DNA of 64,000 bases from CAIWAH01 sp964602595 (GTDB lineage Bacteria > Verrucomicrobiota > Verrucomicrobiia > Limisphaerales > UBA9464), in NCBI GenBank assembly GCA_964602595.1, contig CAZRRO010000001.1, forward strand, positions 186,001 through 250,000. The letters run 5' to 3'. This document shows, in pieces, positions 24,577-32,560 of the stretch. The notes below the pieces were generated by a model. It did no database searches. It was given only the letters and a program-made list of their open reading frames with translations, and had not been told where the DNA came from. The position numbers and the translations under genes were made by a program. Position 1 is the first letter of the stretch, and each line of letters begins with the position of its first letter.

Positions 24577-26478
24577 TCAGAACGATTGCAAGTCGGCCAC
24601 CGGGCGGTTCCGGGTCGGGCAAGGACGCAGCACAACCGCTGAATCAGCCTGTGTCTTGACCGGAATCGCCGTCGCCTCGGGGCGCTCGGGTACCGGATCG
24701 GCGGTGCAGGTGCTGTCGATTCCGCCTACCAAGAGGCGCAATTCTCGGACTGCCTGTTCCAGGGCCACCGCGTGCTGGTTTAGCGCCCGGGCTGCCGTCG
24801 CCGTTTCCGCGGCGCTGGCGGCGTTGGTCTGGGTGGCTTTGTCCATTTCCGCCACCGCATTGGTCACTTGGGTAATGCCCTGCGATTGCTCGAGGGAAGA
24901 ACTCGCGATGTCGTCCACCAACGCGTCGAGCTGGCGGACCCGGCCCAAAATCGACGAAAAACTCTCGGCCACTTGGGCGCTCGTCTGGGCGCCGTGTTCA
25001 GTGCGGGCGACGTTACCCTCGATCTTGGTCGTGGTCTCGTGGGCCGCGTTGGCACTACGTTGGGCGAGGTTGCGGACTTCTCCGGCCACCACGGCGAAGC
25101 CGGCGCCGGCGGACCCGGCGCGGGCGGCCTCCACGGCGGCGTTCAACGCCAGGATGTTGGTCTGGAAGGCGATTTCATCGATGTCCTTGAGAATCTTGGT
25201 CACGTCACGGCTGGCGCCCCGGATACCGTTCATTGCCTCGACGAGGGACTGCATCTGGGCGCTGCCGACGTCCGCCGAGGAACGGGTCTCGTTAGCGGCT
25301 TCCTGCGCCCGCTTCGCGTTGCCGGCGTTGCGGCGGGTCATGCCCGACAACTCCGCCAGCGAGGCGCTCGTCTCCTCCAGCGCCGCGGCCTGCTGGCTAG
25401 CGCGTTCGGCCAATCCGTCGCTGGCGGCCGACAATTGCTGCGAGGCGGCGGCCACCTCGGCGGCACCGCGATCGAAACTGAGGACGAGTCCCGCCACCCG
25501 GCGCGTGAGAGTGCCGGCCAGTTTCAGCGCCACGCCCAGGCCGATCACAATCGTCGCCAGCGACGCCCACAGGCTCACCCACATTGTCCGGGTAGCCGAC
25601 AGGGTGACCGTGCGCTGGCCGGAGTCGAACTCCCGTTCCGCGAACGCACGCAACGCGCCGATTCCGGCCTGGATGTCGCGGACCTTGCCGCTGAAAAACA
25701 CGAAATCCGCCCGGCTGGCGGCAGCTTGCAGCGCCATCTCGATCGTCCGGTCAAACTGGGCCTGCAATTCCGTCATCAATGCCTTGACGGGCGGAGGCGG
25801 CGACGCCTTGTCGAGCGCGGTGAACCCGTCCTTGAACTTGCTCCGGCCGACGAAGTTCAGGTCACGGACGGAGGTGCTGTAAAAAACCGCCGACACGGCG
25901 CGGCTGACATTGGCAAAGGCCTTGTCATCCACCTGGGCGAGCGGGAATGCCTTCCGGTATACTCGGGACAGTTCCTCCTTGGCCGCGGCAAGGTCCGACC
26001 GCAGGCGCAGTTGCTGCTCCGCCAAGTGGAGGGATTGCGCCGTGGCCTCACCCAGCGCAGTGACGTCGGCGGAGAGCTTGGCCAGGAGGCCCTTCACGTC
26101 GCCGGCCACCGCATTGGTTGACTCCCCTTCCGAATCGGCCGCGGCGGGCGCAGCGACGTTGGCGGAATGCAGGCCGGCAAATTGATCTCCGGACAACAGT
26201 CCGACGGCAGCCTTCAGCGAAGCTACCGTTGCCGTCGCCTCCTGCTGAGCCTCAGTGATGTCGGCGGACTGGGACGCCAGGAAAGCCCGAGCGACAATCC
26301 GCTCGAGCCGGGCGGTGCTCTCACTGACCGAGACGGCATCGCGGTAGAGCGGGATGCTGCGGTCCGCCTGCTGGCGGACGATGGTGGCCACCTGGCGGAT
26401 CTGCCAGATGACGAGGGCGACGACGAGGACGAAGCCCCCCGCCACCACCCCGACGGCCGTCATGATTCGTTTGAACAT
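24577..26478 (-). CDS. Methyl-accepting chemotaxis protein
   Basis: 633 residues. One membrane helix at about 8-30 and a second at about 300-322 enclose a helical periplasmic or extracytoplasmic four-helix-type sensor of about 270 residues. The cytoplasmic part is a long coiled coil whose hairpin tip has the invariant EIAFQTNILALNAAVEAARA and GFAVVAGEVRNLA. It signals to CheA/CheW. No HAMP domain with clear consensus is seen between TM2 and the coil. The C-terminal tail is disordered, without a CheR-binding pentapeptide I can recognise. No other chemotaxis gene is nearby. Confidence 0.93.
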   Translation of the reverse strand: MFKRIMTAVGVVAGGFVLVVALVIWQIRQVATIVRQQADRSIPLYRDAVSVSESTARLERIVARAFLASQSADITEAQQEATATVASLKAAVGLLSGDQFAGLHSANVAAPAAADSEGESTNAVAGDVKGLLAKLSADVTALGEATAQSLHLAEQQLRLRSDLAAAKEELSRVYRKAFPLAQVDDKAFANVSRAVSAVFYSTSVRDLNFVGRSKFKDGFTALDKASPPPPVKALMTELQAQFDRTIEMALQAAASRADFVFFSGKVRDIQAGIGALRAFAEREFDSGQRTVTLSATRTMWVSLWASLATIVIGLGVALKLAGTLTRRVAGLVLSFDRGAAEVAAASQQLSAASDGLAERASQQAAALEETSASLAELSGMTRRNAGNAKRAQEAANETRSSADVGSAQMQSLVEAMNGIRGASRDVTKILKDIDEIAFQTNILALNAAVEAARAGSAGAGFAVVAGEVRNLAQRSANAAHETTTKIEGNVARTEHGAQTSAQVAESFSSILGRVRQLDALVDDIASSSLEQSQGITQVTNAVAEMDKATQTNAASAAETATAARALNQHAVALEQAVRELRLLVGGIDSTCTADPVPERPEATAIPVKTQADSAVVLRPCPTRNRPVADLQSF

Positions 26479-26515
26479 CGCGGTGATAGGCTGGAGGTCG
26501 GCGACCCGGCAGGGA

Positions 26516-27070
26516 TTACTTTAATAGGGCGGTCTTTTGCTTCTCCACTTGCTCAAGGCCCTCCTCCATTTCCTCCTTCATCGACTTGAGGGCCTCCTCG
26601 CTCTTCGTCGCGGCGTAATCCTGCGCGGCTTTCAGGACCAGCAGCGGATGCACGACGGTGTGGATCGGATCGGTGAAGTGTTCGTTCTCCTCGGCCGCAA
26701 GGTCGATGCCTGTGTCCTTGTCGGCCTTGTCAAAATGATGAAGGTCATGCCACTCGTGCTCCAGCTCCTTGAATGACAGCTTCTTCATCGCATCCACATT
26801 CGCGACGATCACCTTCAGCAGCTTTTCCCCCTTGGGATAAGCCTTGGCGTATTCGTTGACGAACCAGGTGCCCTCGGTGACGAGGACATCGACCTTTTTG
26901 CCGACCTCGGCCGGATCGACCTTCTTGTTGATCGCCGCCTCAACGAGGGCTTTCCCCGCGGTGTGGTAGGCCAGATAATGCGCCTCCACGGCGGCCTTGT
27001 CGGCGGCGTGAAGCGTGAAGCCGGCCGCGCAGATTGCGGCCAGGGTGAACAACGATTGGAGTGTCTTCAT
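26516..27070 (-). CDS. Exported protein of unknown function
   Basis: From the ATG at 27070 (MKTLQSLFTLAAICAAGF) the protein has 184 residues with a signal peptide ending in LHA. The mature part is charged and mostly helical, with EHYxxYHTAGKAL-like and LEHEWHDLHHFDKADKD segments. The clustered His residues could bind metal. The C-terminus is a coiled coil (MKEEMEEGLEQVEKQKTA). It starts 22 nt after the stop of the upstream outer-membrane protein gene, so the two are probably one transcript. I do not recognise a named family. Confidence 0.65.
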   Translation of the reverse strand: MKTLQSLFTLAAICAAGFTLHAADKAAVEAHYLAYHTAGKALVEAAINKKVDPAEVGKKVDVLVTEGTWFVNEYAKAYPKGEKLLKVIVANVDAMKKLSFKELEHEWHDLHHFDKADKDTGIDLAAEENEHFTDPIHTVVHPLLVLKAAQDYAATKSEEALKSMKEEMEEGLEQVEKQKTALLK

Positions 27071-27092
27071 TCTGCAATGGGCTGGGGTGGGA

Positions 27093-27959
27093 TCAGAAGC
27101 GAACGGTAAGCCCGAGGAACGGGCTGTAGTCCGGCGCGGCGTCGGTAACACCGAAGTTGCAGCCGAGATCGAGCTGGGTGTTGTCCCCGATGCCGTAGGT
27201 GAACCCGAGGTCCACCTGGCCCTGCCATTCGCCGCCGCTTTCCGGCGTCACGAGCGCGGCGAACTCGAGGTAAAACGCCAGGCTCCCAATCAGGTCACGA
27301 CCCACGGTGATGGTGTTGAAGTATTCGAAGTCGTGCCGGTTCAGGCCGTCGCTGACGACGTCCACTTCGGTCTGGGCACCGAGGCCCCAACCGGCCCCGA
27401 GGTCCATGCCAAAGGGCAGGATCACGCCGCCCTCGATCTCGCCGTTGCGGACGCCCGACTTGGGCAGCGGCCACTTGGCGAAGGGCATGATGCCCAGCGC
27501 GGTGCGCCCGCCGTCATTGCCCCAGAGGTTAATCTTCAGCCGGGTCTGCATTTCGCCGAACCCGGAGTCGCGGGCCACGGTGCCGGCAACGCGATCCGTC
27601 ACCCGGGAATTCACGTGACCGTCGAGCACGAGTTGCACGTCCACGTTGTTCAGCAGGCCAATCTTGGCGTTGACGCCGCCCAAGCCGTAGGCACGGGTCG
27701 AAACGTCGCCCCCGCCGGACCGGTCGCGGTCAAAGGTCGCGTTCGCGAGGTCCCACTCCAACTGCACATGGCCGGCATCGACGGTGTAGGGACTCTCCGT
27801 CTGGTCGGGGCGGTCCGTGCTCAGCTCCCGCATCTGCGCCTTCGGTGTCGGGTTGAAGAGGTGGAAGTGGCTTTTGTCCACCGGCATCCCGGCCGGATCG
27901 GCGGCAAATACGGGCATGGTCAGGACAGCCAGGGAAACGAAGCGGAGGCAGGTAGACAT
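27093..27959 (-). CDS. Outer-membrane protein, MetA-pathway/transporter-like beta-barrel
   Basis: From the ATG at 27959 (MSTCLRFVSLAVLTMPVFAA) the protein has about 288 residues with a signal peptide. The start of the mature protein carries the family mark STDRPDQTESPYTVDAGHVQLEW. Alternating strands follow, many ending in aromatic residues, and the final strand ends ...GLTVRF with a C-terminal Phe, typical for insertion by the Bam machinery. Known: this family was first noted in phenol-degradation clusters and is widespread as an uncharacterised outer-membrane channel. The substrate is unknown. Confidence 0.75.
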   Translation of the reverse strand: MSTCLRFVSLAVLTMPVFAADPAGMPVDKSHFHLFNPTPKAQMRELSTDRPDQTESPYTVDAGHVQLEWDLANATFDRDRSGGGDVSTRAYGLGGVNAKIGLLNNVDVQLVLDGHVNSRVTDRVAGTVARDSGFGEMQTRLKINLWGNDGGRTALGIMPFAKWPLPKSGVRNGEIEGGVILPFGMDLGAGWGLGAQTEVDVVSDGLNRHDFEYFNTITVGRDLIGSLAFYLEFAALVTPESGGEWQGQVDLGFTYGIGDNTQLDLGCNFGVTDAAPDYSPFLGLTVRF

Positions 27960-28207
27960 GGTATGGTTTGACGTCACAGGTTGTAAGTCGCAGCGACATA
28001 CGGGCAGGACTTCCCACAAAATGTTCGGAAATTGCCAAGAAAACTTGAGCCATGTCCGACGGTTGCCACAGATGGCGACGGAACTGGCAGCCGCGATCCG
28101 CTTGGGGCGCAACCTTTTGGACGGAAGGTGAATAATCCGCGGCTCGACCCTCGCCGAGCTTTCCCCGGCTTGCCGGCGCGCAACCAACTTCCCTACTGTC
28201 CGCCGAC

Positions 28208-29506
28208 ATGCTCGACATCAAGTTGCTCCGGGATAAGCCCGACTTCGTTCGCGAACGCCTCGCCACCCGCCTTGCCGGGGATGACGCCAAGGTCACCGAG
28301 ATCCTGGCCCACGACGACCGCCGTCGCACCGCCCTGTCCGAGGTCGAGCAGCTCAAGGCGAAACGCAACGCCGCTTCCAAGGAAATCGGCGCGCTCATGG
28401 GCCAGAAGAAGGCCGCCGAGGCCGAGGCCAAGAAGGCCGAGGTCCGCGTGATCGGCGACCGCATCGCCGAACTCGACAAGGTCGTCGCCGAGGCGGAAGT
28501 GGCCCGGGACAACCTGCTCGTCACCATTCCCAACCTGCCCCACGCCAGCGTCGCCCTGGGCAAGGACGCCGCGGACAATCCGGAAATCCGCGTCCACGGA
28601 GCGAAGGCGGCGTTCGATTTCAAGCCGCTCAACCACGTCGAACTCTGCGAGAAGCTGAAGCTCGTGGATTTCACCCGCGGCACCAAGCTGAGCGGTTCCG
28701 GCTTCCTGCTCTACACCGGCTGGGGTGCCCGTCTGGAACGCGCCCTGATCAGCTTCCTGCTCGACCTGCACATCCACGAGCACGGCTACACCGAAGTCGC
28801 GCCACCTTACATCATCGGCGAGCACTGCATGTTCGGGGTCGGCCAGTTCCCGAAGTTCAAGGACCAGGCCTACGCCGTGCAGGAGGGCCTCGACGGTTCG
28901 ACCCTCGGCAAACTCTATCTGCTGCCCACGGCCGAGGCGCCGGTGGCCAACATTCACCGGGAGGAATTGCTCGGGGCCGCGCAGTTGCCCATCCGTTACT
29001 GCGCCTACTCACCGTGTTTCCGCGCCGAAGCGGGTGCCGCTGGGCTGGGCACCCGCGGCATGATCCGCGTGCACCAGTTCGATAAGGTCGAGCTAATCAA
29101 GATCACCACGCCGGAGACCGGTTACGAGGAACTGGAGAAACTGGTCAACAATGCGGAGAAGGTGCTGCAACTGCTCGGGCTGCACTACCGCGTCATCAAC
29201 CTTTGCACCGGCGACATGGGCTTCGCCTCGGCCAAGACTTATGACATCGAGGTCTGGGCGCCCGGCCAGGGCACCTACCTCGAAGTGTCGAGCTGCTCCA
29301 ACTGCGAAGACTACCAGGCCCGGCGGATGAATCTTCGTTACAAGACGGAAACCGGCGAGAACCGCTTCCCGCACATCCTGAACGGCTCCGGCACCGCCTT
29401 GGCCCGCCTGTTTGTCGCCTTGGTTGAAACCCATCAGCAAGCCGACGGCAGCATCCTGGTGCCCGAGCCGCTGCGCCCTTACCTGCGCACCGACCGGATC
29501 GCGTAA
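28208..29506 (+). CDS. serS: Seryl-tRNA synthetase
   Basis: 432 residues, the normal length. The N-terminal coiled-coil arm (residues 25-105) ends before the catalytic core of a class II synthetase. Motif 2 is FRAEAGAAGLGTRGMIRVHQF, broken here by a helix, and motif 3 is NGSGTALARLFVALVE. ELSYCSNCEDYQARR-like residues occur as SSCSNCEDYQARRMN in the serine pocket. The enzyme charges tRNA-Ser with serine in the cytoplasm. It is transcribed alone and divergently from the outer-membrane protein gene. Confidence 0.97.
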   Translation: MLDIKLLRDKPDFVRERLATRLAGDDAKVTEILAHDDRRRTALSEVEQLKAKRNAASKEIGALMGQKKAAEAEAKKAEVRVIGDRIAELDKVVAEAEVARDNLLVTIPNLPHASVALGKDAADNPEIRVHGAKAAFDFKPLNHVELCEKLKLVDFTRGTKLSGSGFLLYTGWGARLERALISFLLDLHIHEHGYTEVAPPYIIGEHCMFGVGQFPKFKDQAYAVQEGLDGSTLGKLYLLPTAEAPVANIHREELLGAAQLPIRYCAYSPCFRAEAGAAGLGTRGMIRVHQFDKVELIKITTPETGYEELEKLVNNAEKVLQLLGLHYRVINLCTGDMGFASAKTYDIEVWAPGQGTYLEVSSCSNCEDYQARRMNLRYKTETGENRFPHILNGSGTALARLFVALVETHQQADGSILVPEPLRPYLRTDRIA

Positions 29507-29593
29507 GCCAGCCATCCCGGAAACTCGGTTGGCTGGGCTTGGCGAACTGCGGTTCGGCGTCCGCACCTCTCCCGTTCAGGTGGTCCGGTTCGG

Positions 29594-30520
29594 TTACCGG
29601 GCCGCCTTGCACCCGCGCACGCCGTCGGCCACCACTGCGAGCAGGATGATGGCGCCTTGAATCGCCTTCTCCCAATACGCCTCCACATGCAGATGCGTCA
29701 GCGCCGGCGCGATGGTGGCCAGCAGCAACAGGCCGGCGAACACGCCCCACAGGTTGCCGCGCCCGCCGGAAATCGCCACGCCCCCGACAACCACCGCGGC
29801 GATGGCCTTGAGTTCCAAGCCGGAGCCGGACTTCGGGTCCACCTGCGGCGATTGGACAACGTTCAGCATCGCCGCCAACCCGGTCAGCGCCCCGAGGAAA
29901 ACAAACACGCCGAACGTCGTGACCCGCGGGCGGAGTCCGGCGAGCCGGGCCGCCTCGGCGTCCGAGCCGACGGCGTAAATGAAGCGGCCCGCCGCGAGGT
30001 GCCGGGTGGCCCGCGCCAATATCGCTAGGCCGGCGAGCGCCACGGCGATCAGGGTCCATTGGCCGGCAAGTTGGCCGAGGCCGAACCACTGGACGCCTTC
30101 CGGCAGGTTCACGAACGCGCCCTGCTGTTGCCACCGTAGCGCCTCGCGCCAGGTCACCATCGTCGCCAGCGTCACGACGATGCTCGGCAACCGCAGTCCC
30201 GCGATGAGCAGGCCGTTAAGCGCTCCCATCGTAGCGCCGAGGGCAATGATCGCCGGCAGCACCGCCATCAGGGGCAGCTTGGCCGCCAGCCACCCGGCGC
30301 AGACACCGCACACGGCGAACTGGGAACCGACCGAGATGTCGATCTGCCGCGCGATGATCACCAAGGCCATGCCGCAGGCGACGAGCAAGGTCGGCGCCTC
30401 GCGCGTCACTAGCGAGAGGAGCGGCTGTGGCTGGAAGAACGCCGGGGCAAACGCCGCCAAACCGACCAACACCACCAGCAGGGCGACGGCCACGGAGAGT
30501 TCGCGAAAATGGCGTTTCAT
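29594..30520 (-). CDS. Sugar ABC transporter permease (RbsC/RhaP type)
   Basis: A 308-residue integral membrane protein with about nine helices. The family mark is the cytoplasmic loop LAGLRPRVTTFGVFVFLGALTGLAAM (interrupted here), where the permease meets the ATPase. The signature GGVAISGGRGNLWGVFAGL is also present. Its start overlaps the ATPase stop by four bases. It would form a homodimer with the ATPase at 30517-32067 and, by context with rhamnose isomerase, import rhamnose. No second permease or binding protein is encoded in this window, although rhamnose systems usually have them. Confidence 0.87.
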   Translation of the reverse strand: MKRHFRELSVAVALLVVLVGLAAFAPAFFQPQPLLSLVTREAPTLLVACGMALVIIARQIDISVGSQFAVCGVCAGWLAAKLPLMAVLPAIIALGATMGALNGLLIAGLRLPSIVVTLATMVTWREALRWQQQGAFVNLPEGVQWFGLGQLAGQWTLIAVALAGLAILARATRHLAAGRFIYAVGSDAEAARLAGLRPRVTTFGVFVFLGALTGLAAMLNVVQSPQVDPKSGSGLELKAIAAVVVGGVAISGGRGNLWGVFAGLLLLATIAPALTHLHVEAYWEKAIQGAIILLAVVADGVRGCKAAR

Positions 30521-32067
30521 CGGGCCGCCTCCGTTTGGCCCAGCGCCGCGGACATGACGTCGTGGGCGTCACTTCCGCCCGGCAGCACCGCGGCGATGGT
30601 GCCGCCCCGCATCACGGCGATGCGGTCGCTCATGCCGAGCACTTCGGGCAGGTCGCTGGAGATCAGCAGCACTGCCAAACCCTCGGCGGCGAGGCGGCGA
30701 ATGAGCCGGTGGATTTCACTCTTCGCGCCGACGTCCACTCCTTGGGTCGGTTCGTCCAGGATGAGGACCTTCGGTCGGGTGGCGAGCCAACGGGCGAGAG
30801 AAACTTTCTGCTGGTTGCCGCCGGAAAGCGAACCGCCGGTCGCTTCGGGACCCGACGCCTTCACCGCGAGGTCGCGGATGAATTCCAGGGCCAAATTGCG
30901 CTCGGCGCCAAACCGCAGCCAGGAACCCGGAAACAGCGCCCGATGGATCGCCAAGGTCACGTTGTGCGCGAGGGGCATTTCGAGGATTACGCCGTGTCGC
31001 CGACGGTCTTCGGGCACGTAGGCCAGCCCGCGGGCGACCGCCTCGGCCGGCGAACCGATTGTGACCACTTCGCCGCGGAGCACGATTTCCCCGGCGTCGG
31101 CAGGTGTCAGGCCAAAGAGAATGCGCGCGAGTTCCGTGCGGCCGGCTCCCACCAGACCGGCCAAACCGAGCACTTCGCCGGCCCGGACTTCCAGGGTGAC
31201 GTCGCGCACGCCGCTCGCGGAACAGCCGAGGTTCCTGACGGCGAGAACGACTTCGCCCGGCTCGCTCTCGCGGGGCGGAAAGATGGACGAAACCTCGCGT
31301 CCGACCATGAGCTGGATGAGTTCGGCTTCGGTGAGCGACGGAGACGAGTTAACGAGTCTCTGACCACTCCCCGGTTCGTCAGGCAGAGCCACGACGCTTC
31401 GCGTCCCTACGCTCTCCCCGTCGCGCAGCACCGTAACGCGATCGGCGAGGGCAAAGATTTCCTCCAGTCGATGCGAAATGTAGATCACGCCAACGGCGTT
31501 GGCCCGCAGCTCGCGGACCACCGCAAAGAGCAGAAGCTGCTCCTTTTGCGTCAGCGACGCGGTGGGTTCGTCCATGATGACGACGCGGGCACCGGCACCG
31601 AGCGCGCAGGCAATCTCCACGAGTTGCTGTTCCGGCATCGAAAGCGAACGGACCTCGGCGTCGGGCGCGATCTCCGCGCCGATGCGCTGGAGCAGTTGCG
31701 CAGCCCGAGCTCGACGCTCGGGCCAATCTACCCGCCGGGCGGCGGTGGCGGGTTCCAGGCGCAAAGCGAGGTTCTCGGCCACGGTGAGGTCGGGGAACAA
31801 CGCGGGCTGCTGGTAAATGCAGGCGATACCAAGCTTGTGTGCGCTCGCGGGCGTCAGTTGCGCGACCCGCTCGCCACAGATTTCGAGGGTTCCGCCGTCG
31901 GGATGGTGCGCGCCGGTGATGACCTTGATGAGCGTGGACTTGCCCGCGCCGTTTTCCCCGAGCAACGCATGCACCTCGCCCGCCCGCAGGTCGAACGACA
32001 CGCCCTTGAGCGCGCGCACCGCGCCGAAGGACTTGGTGACGGAGGTGAGTTGGAGAAGGCAGCTCAT
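30517..32067 (-). CDS. Sugar ABC transporter ATP-binding protein (RbsA/RhaT-like)
   Basis: 516 residues with two nucleotide-binding domains. The first has Walker A GENGAGKST, signature LSMPEQQLVEIA and Walker B VVIMDEPTA. The second has a degenerate Walker A (GLVGAGRTE) and LSGGNQQKVSLARWL with LILDEPTQGVD. This duplicated arrangement defines the carbohydrate-uptake CUT2 class. A palindromic element at 31393-31405 adds about 20 residues (TRSVVALPDEPGSGQRLVN) in the linker between the domains. Four-base overlaps couple it to the gene at 32064 and to the permease. Rhamnose is the likely substrate by context. Confidence 0.9.
   Translation of the reverse strand: MSCLLQLTSVTKSFGAVRALKGVSFDLRAGEVHALLGENGAGKSTLIKVITGAHHPDGGTLEICGERVAQLTPASAHKLGIACIYQQPALFPDLTVAENLALRLEPATAARRVDWPERRARAAQLLQRIGAEIAPDAEVRSLSMPEQQLVEIACALGAGARVVIMDEPTASLTQKEQLLLFAVVRELRANAVGVIYISHRLEEIFALADRVTVLRDGESVGTRSVVALPDEPGSGQRLVNSSPSLTEAELIQLMVGREVSSIFPPRESEPGEVVLAVRNLGCSASGVRDVTLEVRAGEVLGLAGLVGAGRTELARILFGLTPADAGEIVLRGEVVTIGSPAEAVARGLAYVPEDRRRHGVILEMPLAHNVTLAIHRALFPGSWLRFGAERNLALEFIRDLAVKASGPEATGGSLSGGNQQKVSLARWLATRPKVLILDEPTQGVDVGAKSEIHRLIRRLAAEGLAVLLISSDLPEVLGMSDRIAVMRGGTIAAVLPGGSDAHDVMSAALGQTEAAR
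31393..31405. repeat. Palindromic element inside the ABC ATPase gene
   Basis: GACGC-TTC-GCGTC is a perfect small hairpin. It marks an in-frame insertion of roughly 20 codons, encoding TRSVVALPDEPGSGQRLVN, at a point where related ATPases run directly from VGTR to a short linker and the second domain. Confidence 0.45.
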
Positions 32068-32552
32068 TGCCTATTGAATTGCTTCCTTTCTGCGGAGGTC
32101 AGCAGTTTATCCAAGATGGGATGTTTCTGTTGCCAATACCTTGTTGCGTAGATTGGGGCCATCGAAGCTTTTCCGGTTTCGAACCTGAACCGAAGCTCGT
32201 CACCTTCCACAAACGTAAGCAACGCAACCTCCGCGGAAACCGCGGCGAGACTTCTTGATGTCGCGCTAAGGCCTTTGAAGTTTCCGAAGGTCGACCCAAC
32301 CAATTTCGCCGGATCATTCTCTCTGAGTTGCCCCTCAAATCGGCAAACAATGCGACGCGTGGTAAAGACATACCAGTCCTCCGGAGAAAGGCACCCGCTT
32401 ACGATGACGAGTTCTCCAGAGATTGCGCAAAACTTGCCACAAAGAGCGGGATACAGGTCACCAACACGCGTGAACCTCCATTCCGTCAGATCCATCGAGT
32501 GCCGGCGAATCATCGGGACGGAGATGTCGAAGATTTTCTCGTCTCGGGTCAT
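32064..32552 (-). CDS. Hypothetical protein inserted in the rhamnose operon
   Basis: About 162 residues from the ATG at 32552; a TTG at 32564 overlapping the rhaA stop is also possible. I do not recognise it. The sequence is soluble and mixed, with WRFTRVGDLYPALCGKF, CLSPEDWYVFTTRRIVC and a C-terminal PIYATRYWQQKHPILDKLL. Base composition is visibly AT-richer than the genes on both sides. Its stop overlaps the ATPase start (ATGA), so it is integrated in the operon's translation even though it looks acquired. No role in sugar use can be shown. Confidence 0.6.
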   Translation of the reverse strand: MTRDEKIFDISVPMIRRHSMDLTEWRFTRVGDLYPALCGKFCAISGELVIVSGCLSPEDWYVFTTRRIVCRFEGQLRENDPAKLVGSTFGNFKGLSATSRSLAAVSAEVALLTFVEGDELRFRFETGKASMAPIYATRYWQQKHPILDKLLTSAERKQFNRQ

Positions 32553-32560
32553 GACCACAC

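Noticed and set aside
23234..25882. A plus-strand open frame of 882 codons opposite the chemoreceptor and TolB-like genes
   Set aside because: It is antisense to two clear genes, has no domain pattern, and its length is expected from high GC and strong codon bias on the other strand.
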